Part shown: positions 9,503 to 18,474 of the stretch, in pieces
Layout: each line of letters begins with the position of its first letter
Numbering within the stretch: the first letter of the stretch is position 1
Assembly (NCBI GenBank): GCA_963925735.1
Contig: CAWUUH010000011.1
Location: forward strand, 31,002-95,001
DNA: 64,000 bases
Direction of reading: 5' to 3'
From: UBA4582 sp013204195
GTDB lineage: Bacteria > Pseudomonadota > Gammaproteobacteria > Pseudomonadales > Azotimanducaceae
The notes under the pieces: model-generated
What the model saw: the letters and a program-made list of their open reading frames with translations, nothing else
Databases searched by the model: none
Told to the model about the DNA's origin: nothing
Position numbers and translations under genes: made by a program

Positions 9503-10795
9503 TTATGGCTTGCGCCCCGTGATTCGCTGTAACACTGAAAAATAGTCCGGGAAAGTTTTAGCCACGCACCCCGGATCATTAATCGTGATCGGGCTATCTC
9601 CGAGGGCGGCCAGGGAAAAGCACATGGCCATGCGATGATCGCCATAGGTGTCTATGGTCGCTGGCAGAATAGTCTTTGGCGGCGTGATAACGATATAGTC
9701 ATCGCCGGTCTCAATCTCAGCGCCGAGCTTAACCAGTTCAGTGGCCATGGCGGTCATGCGATCTGTCTCCTTGACCCGCCAGTTATAGATGTTTCTGATC
9801 CTGCTGGTGCCATTGGCAAACAGCGCCAGCATAGCAACGGTCATGGCGGCGTCGGGGATATGGTTGAGATCCAGATCGATAGCCTGCAGCGGCCCCCCTC
9901 GAGTGACCTCAATCCAGGACTCATGGCGAGTTACTGTTGCGCCCATCTGCTCGATGACATCGAGAAAGGCGATGTCACCCTGGACTGAATCGCGGCCCAA
10001 CCCGTTCACGCGAACAGTGCCGCCTTTGATGGCTGCGGCGGCAAAAAAATATGAGGCCGAGGATGCATCGCCTTCAATCAGGTAGTTATCCGGTGAGACA
10101 TACTGCTGCTGGCCTTTGATATGGAATACCTGGTAGTTCTCGTGACTCGCGGTGACGCCATATTGCGCCATGATACCGAGGGTGATATCCAAGTAAGGCT
10201 TGGAAACCTGCTCGCCGATGACCTCAATGATGCTGTCCTGGTCCGCCAGCGGTAAGCTCATCAACAGAGCGGTTAGGTATTGGCTGGAAATATCGCCTCT
10301 GATACTGACACGGCCGCCACGAATTCGACCACCGGTGAGTTGAATCGGTGGGCAGCCGGGTTTGCCAAGGTATTGGACTTCGGCTCCCAATTGACGCAAG
10401 GCGTCGACCAAGTGATCGATGGGGCGTTCGCGCATGTAATCGTCACCATCGACAATAAATGTACCTTCGCACAGGCTTAACATGCTCGTCAGTGGTCGTA
10501 TGGCCGTGCCAGCGTTCCCCAGCAAAAATTTTGAGCCGTTCGGTGGTGTAAACAATTTCCCCAAGCCGGTAACCGTGCAATCGGTACCGTCCTTACTGAC
10601 GTTAACAGATACCTGCATTTGGCGCAGGGCATCGAGCATTCGCTCGGTATCATCGCTGTGCAACAGGTTGTGTAGTCTGGTCTGACCCGTCGCCAGAGCA
10701 GAAAGCAACAGTGCGCGATTTGACAGGCTCTTGGAGCCGGGCAGGCTGATTTCGCCCGCGACGTGATTTATGGGTGTGAGGAGCAGTTGGTCCAT
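9503..10795 (-). CDS. aroA: 3-phosphoshikimate 1-carboxyvinyltransferase (EPSP synthase)
   Basis: Sixth step of the shikimate pathway, joining shikimate-3-phosphate and phosphoenolpyruvate. The 430-residue protein has PGSKS at 19-23 and the class I active-site segment LLGNAGTAIRP at 91-101, with Gly96 and Pro101 at the same numbers as in E. coli, so it is of the glyphosate-sensitive class. GDHRMAM and the KETDRM segment are also present. Its ATG shares one base with the stop of syd (TAATG), indicating translational coupling. It is convergent with ogt with only 13 bases between. Confidence 0.97.
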   Translation of the reverse strand: MDQLLLTPINHVAGEISLPGSKSLSNRALLLSALATGQTRLHNLLHSDDTERMLDALRQMQVSVNVSKDGTDCTVTGLGKLFTPPNGSKFLLGNAGTAIRPLTSMLSLCEGTFIVDGDDYMRERPIDHLVDALRQLGAEVQYLGKPGCPPIQLTGGRIRGGRVSIRGDISSQYLTALLMSLPLADQDSIIEVIGEQVSKPYLDITLGIMAQYGVTASHENYQVFHIKGQQQYVSPDNYLIEGDASSASYFFAAAAIKGGTVRVNGLGRDSVQGDIAFLDVIEQMGATVTRHESWIEVTRGGPLQAIDLDLNHIPDAAMTVAMLALFANGTSRIRNIYNWRVKETDRMTAMATELVKLGAEIETGDDYIVITPPKTILPATIDTYGDHRMAMCFSLAALGDSPITINDPGCVAKTFPDYFSVLQRITGRKP

Positions 10796-11361
10796 TAATA
10801 GATTCCTGGCATTGAGGCGACAGGGGTCAGCGTGTCGAGAAATTCGGCGACGCTATTGGCAACGGTGCGCAGCGGCGGCTTACCCGGGTGTTCGAGTAAA
10901 ACCTGACCCGTGAGATTGTCGATACTGAGGAATAGCTCGGAATCTTCTTCGGTGGTGGCGAAAAACACGGTGAAGGTTTCACGTCTGCGTTTTTTCACCA
11001 GGCTATGACCGATCAAATTTTCGATCAGACGATCGAAGTCTTCTGGGTTCCAAAGTTGGATCAGGCTGACATGCCCCTCATGAGCCTGGGTTTGCAGGCT
11101 ACCGCTCCAGTATTGGCTGAAGTAAGCACAGATATCCGGATGAATGGCTTGCTCGAGTGCATTGGCAAGGCCGTCGAAACTCATTGGTGTTGTTTGGGGT
11201 GTCGGGCACCAGCCAACCTGTGGACCCTGTTCCTCGCGACGATGATCGAGTTCACAAGGCGAGCGCCAGTCGGGGTCAAATGGCAGCCAAAAATGACCTT
11301 CTGGCGCGACGGCCAGAGCGCGATTAACAAGGGCCTGTAGAGCGCGGTTTACGGATTCCAT
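10795..11361 (-). CDS. syd: SecY-interacting protein Syd
   Basis: Small cytoplasmic protein that binds SecY and is proposed to check translocon integrity. The 188 residues match the Syd family in length and in the segments FWLPFDPDWRSPCEL, GWCPTPQT, HPDICAYFSQYWSG and TFTVFFATTEEDSELFLSIDN. It is upstream of aroA, overlapping by one base, so both are probably cotranscribed. No promoter stands out in the 110 bases before it. Confidence 0.9.
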   Translation of the reverse strand: MESVNRALQALVNRALAVAPEGHFWLPFDPDWRSPCELDHRREEQGPQVGWCPTPQTTPMSFDGLANALEQAIHPDICAYFSQYWSGSLQTQAHEGHVSLIQLWNPEDFDRLIENLIGHSLVKKRRRETFTVFFATTEEDSELFLSIDNLTGQVLLEHPGKPPLRTVANSVAEFLDTLTPVASMPGIY

Positions 11362-11485
11362 GGCTGATATCTACACGATGTGTCGTTATCGCCCTGTCGC
11401 TATCGAGGGCGGTGAATGACGCTGCTATTCGACCTTGCATTAGGGCGATTCCAGGGTCTAGATAGCCGCCAGTATACAATAAGCG

Positions 11486-11974
11486 TCAAGGCTTGGCTTG
11501 AGTTGCCGTTGAATTGTCATGCTTAGATTTGCGCCGTCGATCTTGGTGTCGCAGAAATTTGGCAGCGCGGGCACGCTCATCGGGGTTCAACTTTCTGAAA
11601 ATATTCAACATTTCACTGTGCATCAAAGCTTGATAGGTGCTGGAGGTTTGCTCCAGATCGTTCAGTGCGGCGGCGAGGGCGACATCGTCCAGTGGATCTG
11701 TCAGTAGCGCCTGATGGAATGCGCGCTGAGCGAGGCGCATCTCTTGCCGAACGGGCCTGACCTTTTGTGCATGTGCCTGCAACTCAGGTGCCAGCGTCTG
11801 ACGCACGGCTGGATCCAGGTCACGAACAATCCAACCGAGATGGTTGGGGAACGGCCCCGCAGGAGGACCATTAAGAACCCGCCCAACGATAGCGCCTATG
11901 AATAGCAGATTGATGGCCAGGGATGAGATCAGGGCAATCAACAGGAGTTTACGATTGTTGGTTTGCGTCGTCAT
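11486..11974 (-). CDS. Metal_resist-like periplasmic sensor protein, membrane-anchored
   Basis: A 162-residue protein with an N-terminal membrane anchor (about 10-32) followed by a mostly helical, charged domain of the heavy-metal resistance/CnrX-ZraP-like type (PF13801 by recognition). LDPAVRQTLAPELQ and the repeated Arg/Gln-rich helices are typical. Its start overlaps the stop of the anti-sigma gene by four bases (ATGA). In CnrYXH-like systems the periplasmic partner senses metal and releases the sigma factor; that role here is inferred from position. No His-rich metal site is obvious, so the signal is unknown. Confidence 0.7.
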   Translation of the reverse strand: MTTQTNNRKLLLIALISSLAINLLFIGAIVGRVLNGPPAGPFPNHLGWIVRDLDPAVRQTLAPELQAHAQKVRPVRQEMRLAQRAFHQALLTDPLDDVALAAALNDLEQTSSTYQALMHSEMLNIFRKLNPDERARAAKFLRHQDRRRKSKHDNSTATQAKP

Positions 11975-12444
11975 GGATAGGTCTCCAATGTGTCAGCCGT
12001 CAGTGCCAGCAGGTAAACCTGCTCGTCCCAGCTATCGCTTTCATCAAGAGCGCTAATATTGAGGTTACTCCCGATAAATAGACCAATCAGTAATGGGATA
12101 GCTGCGACCAAACCTGGCCGCCATAGGAGGCTGGGTAGGGTTTGTGGGGGCATAAGCCAGTTCAAAAAATGACTTAACAGGCCGTTATTTTTGGTTGTTT
12201 GAACATCCGATTGGGTGGTTGACGAACCGATGACGCGAGCAAAAATTCGAGCCTCAAGACCGTTTAGCGGTGCCACGGTGGCGGCGTTGAGGCGTCTGTC
12301 CAGGTCGTCGTGTCGGGCGAGTAGGCGTTGAGCCTCAGGCTGTTGCTCGGCGAAAAGACTTGCCGCCTGGCGCTCTGCTTGTGGCCAATGTTGTGGTTGG
12401 CTACCGTAGGCCTCAACAATTTGAGTAAATCTGTTCAGCTGCAT
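11971..12444 (-). CDS. Putative membrane anti-sigma factor
   Basis: A 157-residue protein directly after an ECF sigma gene, with a 10-base overlap. The N-terminal 70 residues are cytoplasmic and helical (FTQIVEAYGSQPQHWPQAERQAA). One membrane segment lies at about 110-127 (GLVAAIPLLIGLFIGSNL), and a short periplasmic tail follows. The layout matches single-pass anti-sigma factors, but no zinc-binding HxxxCxxC motif is present. The function is inferred mainly from gene order. Confidence 0.7.
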   Translation of the reverse strand: MQLNRFTQIVEAYGSQPQHWPQAERQAASLFAEQQPEAQRLLARHDDLDRRLNAATVAPLNGLEARIFARVIGSSTTQSDVQTTKNNGLLSHFLNWLMPPQTLPSLLWRPGLVAAIPLLIGLFIGSNLNISALDESDSWDEQVYLLALTADTLETYP

Positions 12445-12980
12445 GTGGGGTTTTCCAGTATTGATCTCAACTTGCGTCGGCCGCGAGCCAGCAATGACTC
12501 GAGGGCATCGACGGAGACGTCAAGTATCATGGCTGCCTCGATATTCGACAACTCTTGATAGTGGCATAGAATGATGGCGCTGCGTTGTCGTTCAGGTAGG
12601 GCTGACAACGCCAGCGTGACATCCTGGCGGCGAGTGCTGCCTTCAAGGACAGCATCAGGCTCGATACCGCCAGTGCTGTCGGTGGGCTGCGCTTTTGAAT
12701 CCAGCCGGTTATGTTTGCGAAAATAGTCGATGCAAAGGTTATGCGCGATTCGGTGAAGCCAGGTGGACACCCCGGCGAGCTGGGGGTCGAAGCGATCGGC
12801 TTGGGTCCAGAGCCGCAAAAACACCTCCTGAACAATATCTTCTGTCTCTGCAGCTTGCCCGGTCATCCTTAGAACAAAGCGGCTGACGGCTGGGAGCTGG
12901 CGATGTAATAGCTGCTGATAAGCATCTTTCTGACCCCGGCTAATCTGCTCAATCAGTTGTCTGTCCGTGAATTCAACCAA
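12435..12980 (-). CDS. ECF-family RNA polymerase sigma factor
   Basis: Extracytoplasmic-function sigma factor of 181 residues. Region 2 is seen in EDIVQEVFLRLWTQADRFDP and TWLHRIAHNLCIDYFRKH. Region 4 is seen in LPERQRSAIILCHYQELSNIEAAMILDVSVDALESLL in two adjoining stretches. It lies 37 bases after the EF-hand gene and overlaps the anti-sigma gene. The four genes probably form one operon controlled by this sigma factor. The activating signal cannot be read from the sequence. Confidence 0.93.
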   Translation of the reverse strand: MVEFTDRQLIEQISRGQKDAYQQLLHRQLPAVSRFVLRMTGQAAETEDIVQEVFLRLWTQADRFDPQLAGVSTWLHRIAHNLCIDYFRKHNRLDSKAQPTDSTGGIEPDAVLEGSTRRQDVTLALSALPERQRSAIILCHYQELSNIEAAMILDVSVDALESLLARGRRKLRSILENPTCS

Positions 12981-13017
12981 TTAAATCGCCACCCAGCCTC
13001 GCCTCGATCGCTATCGG

Positions 13018-13503
13018 TTAATCTTCGATGTCTGTTTCGACCGCATCATCATAATCTTCATCGTGCCGACGATGGCCTTTTTTGCTACCGGGACGGCGTA
13101 ATTCATCTGCAGACAGCTGACCATCCTGGTTGATATCCATGCGGTTGAAAGCCGCCTGTCTGGCTTCATTCGGCGTTATTTTACCGTCTTTGTCGATATC
13201 CATAGTCGCGAATTTTTCTTCCATGCCGGCCATGCGTTCTGCCATACGCGCCTGGTGTTCAGCTATTTTTTCGCTCTGCTGAGCCCTCATTTCTGCCATT
13301 GAAATCGCACCGTCATGGTCGGTGTCGGCCTTGGTCATCCGATCTTGGCCGCGCGGCTGAAACTCGTCCAGGGTGATGACGCCATCCTTGTTGGCGTCCA
13401 TTTTATCCAGCATGTGCTTCTGAAGTTTGCCGCCTGCGGCAAGTGCCGGCAAGGTTAAGAGCGCCAAGGTGAGGGCTAGGGTCGCGCGAGAAATCGACAA
13501 CAT
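13018..13503 (-). CDS. Secreted EF-hand calcium-binding protein
   Basis: A 161-residue exported protein with a signal peptide (about 1-22, ending ALAAG) and four complete 12-residue EF-hand loops: 36-47 (DANKDGVITLDE), 60-71, 102-113 and 123-134. All carry Asp at position 1 and Glu at position 12, so calcium binding is very likely. The C-terminus is acidic with a basic patch (KKGHRRHDED). GGAG lies nine bases before the ATG. It heads the operon with the ECF sigma factor, suggesting a link between calcium or envelope state and that regulon. Confidence 0.88.
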   Translation of the reverse strand: MLSISRATLALTLALLTLPALAAGGKLQKHMLDKMDANKDGVITLDEFQPRGQDRMTKADTDHDGAISMAEMRAQQSEKIAEHQARMAERMAGMEEKFATMDIDKDGKITPNEARQAAFNRMDINQDGQLSADELRRPGSKKGHRRHDEDYDDAVETDIED

Positions 13504-13591
13504 AATATAACTCCAATGAGAAAGTGGTTTTGTTATAGGTTGTACGCCCCGCGAAGTTAAATCCGTCGATCACGTTTGAGAAATATTCGGC

Positions 13592-14005
13592 TTAGAAGGG
13601 TTTGACGACGACCAGAATTAAAATCGGGATGACGATTAAGAGTGCGAGTTCGTTATAGATACGAAAAAACAGGGAGGTTCTGATGGTTTGACCCAGCGCC
13701 ATCTGCTTGATGTAGCGAAAGGACTGGCCGTGATACGCCAATAGCAACACAACAAAACCTAATTTTGCCACCAGCCAGTTGCCGGAAAATCCGAAGCCCA
13801 ACCACAGCCAGGTTCCCAGTCCGAGCGCGAGTAGCGCCATGACGCTAGAAAAGCGAAACAGCTTTTGGCCCATAATAATCAATCGCTGAACATCTTCCCC
13901 GGCCTGCTTGCCCTCAACATAGTGGACGAGTATGCGCGGCAGATAAAACAGGCCGGCCATCCAAGCCATAACAAAGAGGATATGGAACGTTTTTACCCAC
14001 AACAT
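13592..14005 (-). CDS. hemJ: Protoporphyrinogen IX oxidase, HemJ type
   Basis: Integral membrane enzyme of haem synthesis, oxidising protoporphyrinogen IX. The 137-residue protein begins MLWVKTFHILFVMAWMAGL, with the conserved His8, and has four hydrophobic segments. WLVAKLGFVVLL carries the conserved Lys. Length and both signature residues match HemJ (UPF0093). It stands alone downstream of the SDR gene on the same strand. Confidence 0.92.
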   Translation of the reverse strand: MLWVKTFHILFVMAWMAGLFYLPRILVHYVEGKQAGEDVQRLIIMGQKLFRFSSVMALLALGLGTWLWLGFGFSGNWLVAKLGFVVLLLAYHGQSFRYIKQMALGQTIRTSLFFRIYNELALLIVIPILILVVVKPF

Positions 14006-14049
14006 GACGGTCTACTCCGATTCAATGATATCTGCCGAAATGAAAACGC

Positions 14050-14838
14050 TTATACGATGCCAAGTGCGCCGCCATCAACCCGAATATTTTGGCCGTTGAC
14101 GAAGCTGGCATTCTGGCTGCAGAGAAACACCACAATATCGGCAACTTCCTGGCGGGTCGCGATGCGCCCGACTGGGTTGGGCGCAAAGTGTTTGACGATC
14201 ATCGTCTCTGCGGCGTCAAAAGTATCGCCCCAGCCCGCCTTGCGGGCCCGTGCCAGGTAGGTCTCTTCAACTTCGGCGGTGCGAATCAATCCTGGTGAAA
14301 CCAGATTAACAGTAATGCCGGTGGCGCTTAGTTCTTGTGCCAGACTGACGGTCATGTTGGCTAGTGCGCCTTTGGCTGCATAGTACTGAGGCGACGTTTT
14401 ATTCGGCCGAGTTGAACCAACAGTGCCGAGGTTCACGACCCGTCCCCAGCCTGTCTTGATCATGTCGGGGGTGAATCCCTGAACCATGCGGACAATCGAT
14501 AGCGTGTTTTTTTGGTACGCGGTCAGCCAATCTTCGCTGGTGGCTGTCTGCCAACGACCGGGGTCTGCCGTGCCATAGTTATTGACAAGAATGTCGACCC
14601 CATCCGTCAGTTCCTTGACTGCTCGAATGACCTGCTCGGAACCCTGTTCATTAGTAATATCGCCCCAGACGGCACTGGCATTCTCGACCTGTTTGGCGAT
14701 AGCGGCGGAGTCGCCCTCTGCCTGACTGTGAAAAATCACTCTGGCGCCCTCAGTCGCTAGCCGTTCAGCGATCATCAACCCTGTGCCGCGATTGCTGCCA
14801 GTTACCAGCGCGACTTTATTGTTGATGCCTAAATTCAT
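14050..14838 (-). CDS. SDR-family oxidoreductase
   Basis: Short-chain dehydrogenase/reductase of 262 residues. The cofactor motif TGSNRGTG is at 13-20, NNYGT follows (N86 region), and the active site has Tyr152 and Lys156 (YYAAK). The C-terminal FVNGQNIRVDGGALG is typical of the 3-oxoacyl reductase-like group. The substrate cannot be told. Its ATG is at 14838, and it is divergent from the TauE/SafE gene 85 bases away. Confidence 0.9.
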   Translation of the reverse strand: MNLGINNKVALVTGSNRGTGLMIAERLATEGARVIFHSQAEGDSAAIAKQVENASAVWGDITNEQGSEQVIRAVKELTDGVDILVNNYGTADPGRWQTATSEDWLTAYQKNTLSIVRMVQGFTPDMIKTGWGRVVNLGTVGSTRPNKTSPQYYAAKGALANMTVSLAQELSATGITVNLVSPGLIRTAEVEETYLARARKAGWGDTFDAAETMIVKHFAPNPVGRIATRQEVADIVVFLCSQNASFVNGQNIRVDGGALGIV

Positions 14839-14923
14839 GAGTTTCTGCCTGCCTGAGAGATAAATGATTCCAGTTTGACTATGGATTCCCTATAGTCGTG
14901 GCCTCTGATCATGCGCCAATCCT

Positions 14924-15664
14924 ATGCTTGATATCAACAGTTTGGTTTTTCTACTTCTCGTTGCCTTGGGTGCGATGGTCCAGACCATCACCGGGTTCGC
15001 GATGGGGCTGATTGTCATGGGTGGCGTCACGGCCCTTGGCTTGGCGCCATTGGCTGAGACGGCGGCGGTGGTCAGCGTTATATCCTTGGTCAATACGCTG
15101 GTTGCGTTGCGGCATTGCCGCAAGCTAATCAATTTTTCCTATGTCCGCATTATCGCCGCGACCCTGCTGCCCGCGCTGATTGCGGGTGTGTTGACTCTTG
15201 ACTACTTTGTCGCCGACTACTACGACTATTTGCGGATGTTATTGGGTGGTGTAATCGTTAGTGCCGGTGTCTTGTTAATGCTGACGCCCGCGCCTTACCA
15301 GGAACCCTCCGGCCCTGGGTTGAAAATGTTCGCGGGTCTGGCGGCAGGTCTTATGGGCGGTATGTACAGCGCCGGCGGCGCGCCGTTGGCTTATCTGATG
15401 TATCGTCAGCCATTGGCTGTCAATGTGGTGCGCGCCTCGTTATTGTTTCTGTTTAGCTTATCAACCTCGGGTCGAATGTTGGTAGTGGGGATTAGCGGTC
15501 AAATTAATAGCAACATTGTGCTGCTCTCGATGTTGGCGATCCCGCTGGTAATTGTGGTGACCATGCTGACTGCGCGGATCAATCATCGATTGCCGGATGC
15601 ATTGGTGCGCCGCGGAGCCTTCGTTCTGTTGATCCTGCTGGGTTTGTTTTTGCTGTTTGGTTAG
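14924..15664 (+). CDS. TauE/SafE-family anion permease
   Basis: A 246-residue membrane protein with about seven or eight hydrophobic segments and the family pattern GAMVQTITGFAMGLIVMGG near the start. A second half-repeat, LAAGLMGGMYSAGGAPLAYLMY, begins near residue 143. This family exports or imports sulfur-containing or organic anions; the substrate is not predictable here. The stop codon lies in a small hairpin shared with the convergent GNAT gene. Confidence 0.88.
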   Translation: MLDINSLVFLLLVALGAMVQTITGFAMGLIVMGGVTALGLAPLAETAAVVSVISLVNTLVALRHCRKLINFSYVRIIAATLLPALIAGVLTLDYFVADYYDYLRMLLGGVIVSAGVLLMLTPAPYQEPSGPGLKMFAGLAAGLMGGMYSAGGAPLAYLMYRQPLAVNVVRASLLFLFSLSTSGRMLVVGISGQINSNIVLLSMLAIPLVIVVTMLTARINHRLPDALVRRGAFVLLILLGLFLLFG

Positions 15665-15681
15665 GCTTAGCCTAAGGTTTT
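15661..15681 (+). terminator. Compact terminator between convergent genes
   Basis: A six-pair stem (TTAGGC 15661-15666, GCCTAA 15670-15675) with a three-base loop is followed by GG and a T run. The stop codons of both the permease (15662-15664) and the GNAT gene (15667-15669) lie inside it. Short stem, so efficiency is uncertain. Confidence 0.55.
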
Positions 15682-16206
15682 TTCAACCCATAGAGTGTCC
15701 CAATATCGATCGAACTTGCGGCCCACTTCGTTCAGTCGGGCGACCTCGGAAAATTCGAAAGACTTGTGTAGGGCCAGGCTCGCGAGATTGGGTAAGGTGA
15801 TGATGCCGTAACACCGGTGCAGGTCATGCTGGTTGAGGTGTCGAAACAATTCCGCATATAAAATTTTGCCATAACCTTGGCCGCCGACATGGGGGGCAAG
15901 ATAGATACTACATTCCACAGAGGTGTCGTAGGCCGCTTTAGGTCTGAACGCCGCGCTGCTGGCATAGCCGATAACCTGTTGCTTGACCTCGAGGACGAGA
16001 CACTGGTGAACTGACGCTGGGTCGAATTGATCAAACCAAGGACGTCGAGTCGCCACTGTAAACGGCGCCAGATCAAATGTGATGGCAGTGTTCAAGACGT
16101 AATGGTTGTAGATCTGGGTGATCGAAGCCAGGTCGGCTAGAGTTGCGTGGCGAACAAGGTTTGCGATGGGTTTTTTTATCATTTGCATGACGAAATAATA
16201 AACCAT
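15667..16206 (-). CDS. GNAT-family N-acetyltransferase (phosphinothricin-acetyltransferase-like)
   Basis: Acyl-CoA-dependent N-acetyltransferase of up to 179 residues. It resembles the Pat/YwnH group: VRHATLADLASITQIYNHYV at the start, VECSIYLAPHVGGQGYGKIL for acetyl-CoA binding, and GIITLPNLASLALHKSFEF further on. The natural substrate may be methionine sulfoximine/sulfone-like compounds or another amino acid. The start is uncertain: ATGs at 16206, 16188 and 16182 are all in frame and none has a ribosome-binding site. The last gives MIKKPIAN, closest to the usual family N-terminus. Confidence 0.85.
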   Translation of the reverse strand: MVYYFVMQMIKKPIANLVRHATLADLASITQIYNHYVLNTAITFDLAPFTVATRRPWFDQFDPASVHQCLVLEVKQQVIGYASSAAFRPKAAYDTSVECSIYLAPHVGGQGYGKILYAELFRHLNQHDLHRCYGIITLPNLASLALHKSFEFSEVARLNEVGRKFDRYWDTLWVEKTLG

Positions 16207-16262
16207 TTAGGGGAAACCAAGTAATATATCGCTACAGCTTGTGACAATGAATTGACCACTTT

Positions 16263-17450
16263 ATGCCAGATTTTGACGATATCCGACCTTATCATGATGA
16301 TGAGGTCGAGCAGGTCCTGAAAAGCCTGCTGAAGGATCAGGATTTTTTGAGCTTTCTGGCAAAATTCCGTCTTAAGTTTGCCTATAAGCGCTTGCCCCGA
16401 TTGACTCGGCAGTTCGTTCGGCTGACGCTGGCGTGGCAACTGCGCAAAATTCATAATATTAAAGACTTCCAGTTGGCTGTGGCCCTCACAGCTAAAAAAT
16501 TGGTCAAAGAAACCATGACCAGCTTTCACAGTGAAGGGCTAGAGCAGCTCGATCCGAGTCAAGCGTATCTCTATGTGGGTAATCACAGGGATATTGCCGG
16601 CGATTCTATGCTGTTGGATTACGCGTTGTATCTATTGGGTCGCGATACTGCGCGAATTGCAGTAGGTGATAATCTGGTGCAGAGACAATTCGCAACGGAT
16701 TTAATGAAGCTCAACAAGAGCTTCTTCATCCGTCGATCTGAAACCGGTGCGAAAAAAGTCTATGCCGCGTTACTGCAATCTTCTCAATACCTACACGAAT
16801 CAATTAATAGTCACAACTCGGTCTGGATTGCACAGAGTGAAGGTCGGGCGAAGAACGGGGTTGATCTCACTGATCCGGCAGTGATTAAAATGCTGGTGCT
16901 GGCAGAGCGCAAGAAAGACTTGGCTGACGTGATTCGTGACTTAAACATAGTGCCCGTTGCTATCTCCTATGAATTCGATCCTTGCGACGTGTTGAAGGCT
17001 CAAGAGCTTCACAGCATAGCGACTCAGGGGAGTTACACGAAAGTGCCGGGAGAAGATCTGCTCAATTTAGTGAAGGGGCTGGGTGACTTCAAGGGCAGGG
17101 TGACCTTACGTTTTGGTCATGCCCTGACCGGGCAGTTTGAAATACCGGAACAGGTCGCTGCCGAAATTGACAGGCAAATACTTGATGGTTTGCAGCTCTA
17201 TCCGATTAACTACTGGGCGTTGGAGCAGCTGGCGTTACCTGCCGACGATGCATCAGTGGATGCTGGTCTCGACGAGTATCGAGCGGTCTGGCATCAGGTG
17301 GGGCATCTTGCCAACGTCAAAGATTCGGGGGCGTTGGTGAGTCGATTCGAGCAGTGTCCGGCGGAGTGTCGCCGAGAATGGCTGCAAATGTATGCCAATC
17401 CCGTGGTCAATAAGGTTCGGCATGGCGCCGCAAATTTGACGCCTGCCTGA
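16263..17450 (+). CDS. Glycerol-phosphate/acylglycerol acyltransferase-like protein
   Basis: A 395-residue protein of the PlsC/GPAT acyltransferase superfamily, so probably involved in phospholipid or other glycerolipid acylation. The block I sequence is VGNHRDIAGDSML: His108 and Asp114 are separated by five residues rather than four, as seen in a subgroup of bacterial homologues. Block II is KSFFIRRSETG, and Block III-like IAQSEGRAKNG follows. No signal peptide is seen. The ATG has no evident ribosome-binding site. Confidence 0.78.
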   Translation: MPDFDDIRPYHDDEVEQVLKSLLKDQDFLSFLAKFRLKFAYKRLPRLTRQFVRLTLAWQLRKIHNIKDFQLAVALTAKKLVKETMTSFHSEGLEQLDPSQAYLYVGNHRDIAGDSMLLDYALYLLGRDTARIAVGDNLVQRQFATDLMKLNKSFFIRRSETGAKKVYAALLQSSQYLHESINSHNSVWIAQSEGRAKNGVDLTDPAVIKMLVLAERKKDLADVIRDLNIVPVAISYEFDPCDVLKAQELHSIATQGSYTKVPGEDLLNLVKGLGDFKGRVTLRFGHALTGQFEIPEQVAAEIDRQILDGLQLYPINYWALEQLALPADDASVDAGLDEYRAVWHQVGHLANVKDSGALVSRFEQCPAECRREWLQMYANPVVNKVRHGAANLTPA

Positions 17451-17484
17451 GACTGTTGTCGCTGACGAGTCGGCCTGTCTAGCG

Positions 17485-18474
17485 TCAATCAAACAGTTGC
17501 AGCGTGGGTTCAGAGAGTTTCGACCATTGTTCCCGCAACTCAAGAATATGTTCGGACCAGTAGCGTTCCGTATTGAAGAAAGTAAACGCCATCGGAAATG
17601 CCGGGTCATCCCAGCGTCGGGCAATCCAAGCCGCGTGATACATCATGCGTAAAGTCCTGAGCGGCTCGATGAGACGGAGCTGCGCCGGATTAAAGTGACA
17701 GAAGTCACGGTAGCCGCGGATGATGCGCATCACCTGCTGTTGTTGGTCTTCACGCTCGCCAGATAACATCATCCACAGATCCTGTATCGCCGGACCATTC
17801 CTGGCGTCGTCAAAATCGACGAAGTGAGGCATCTCGTCTCGCCACAATACATTGCCCATGTGGCAATCACCGTGGAGTCGAATTGACATATAGGGTGTTG
17901 ACTCAAAAATATCATCAAGTTCCTTCAGTAAGAACTCGGTCACCGAGTCGTATGCTGGGCGTAATTCGGCGGGAATAAAATCGTTTTCAATCAGAAATGA
18001 GCGGGCAGCGTGACCATAATCTTGCACCGAAATGTCGGGTCTTAACTCGAAGGTGTGCTCGCCGCCAATAGCATGGATACGCCCAACATGACGTCCCATA
18101 ATTTCTAGGTTCTCGAGGCTGTCCAGTGCGGGCGCACGCCCACCGCGACGGGGGTACAGCGCAAACCGGAAGTTCGCGAATTCCGCTAAAGTGGACTCAT
18201 TAGCAATCACCAATGGCGCGACAGCGGAGACTTCATTCTCGAAGAGCTCCTGGGTGAATGTGTGCTCCTCCAGTATTTGCTTGTCTGTCCAGCGGTCGGG
18301 GCGATAGAACTTACCGATAACGGGTTCGCCATCTTCAACGCCAATCTGGTAGACGCGATTTTCGTAGCTGTTGAGCTGCAAAATACGGGCATCGCAGCGA
18401 TAGCCGACACTTTCGACCGCATCCATGACGACGTCGGGCGTTAAGTTTGTAAATGGGTGCGAGCTTATGCTCAT
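17485..18474 (-). CDS. srkA: Stress-response kinase SrkA (YihE)
   Basis: Ser/Thr protein kinase of the aminoglycoside-phosphotransferase fold. In E. coli it protects cells against stress-induced death. The 329-residue length matches. Motifs include the start FTNLTPDVVMDAVESVGY, the catalytic loop RLHGDCHMGNVLW and the metal-binding FVDFDDARNGP. Its ATG overlaps the modC stop by four bases (ATGA), so it is the last gene of the nudC-modABC operon. That linkage differs from the E. coli setting, where it precedes dsbA. Confidence 0.94.
   Translation of the reverse strand: MSISSHPFTNLTPDVVMDAVESVGYRCDARILQLNSYENRVYQIGVEDGEPVIGKFYRPDRWTDKQILEEHTFTQELFENEVSAVAPLVIANESTLAEFANFRFALYPRRGGRAPALDSLENLEIMGRHVGRIHAIGGEHTFELRPDISVQDYGHAARSFLIENDFIPAELRPAYDSVTEFLLKELDDIFESTPYMSIRLHGDCHMGNVLWRDEMPHFVDFDDARNGPAIQDLWMMLSGEREDQQQQVMRIIRGYRDFCHFNPAQLRLIEPLRTLRMMYHAAWIARRWDDPAFPMAFTFFNTERYWSEHILELREQWSKLSEPTLQLFD

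Noticed and set aside
13541..13572. TGATCG...CGTACA on the minus strand upstream of the EF-hand gene, resembling the rpoE-chrR promoter
   Set aside because: The spacer is 20 bases against 16 in the rpoE case, and the halves are short; cross-control between the two ECF systems cannot be supported.
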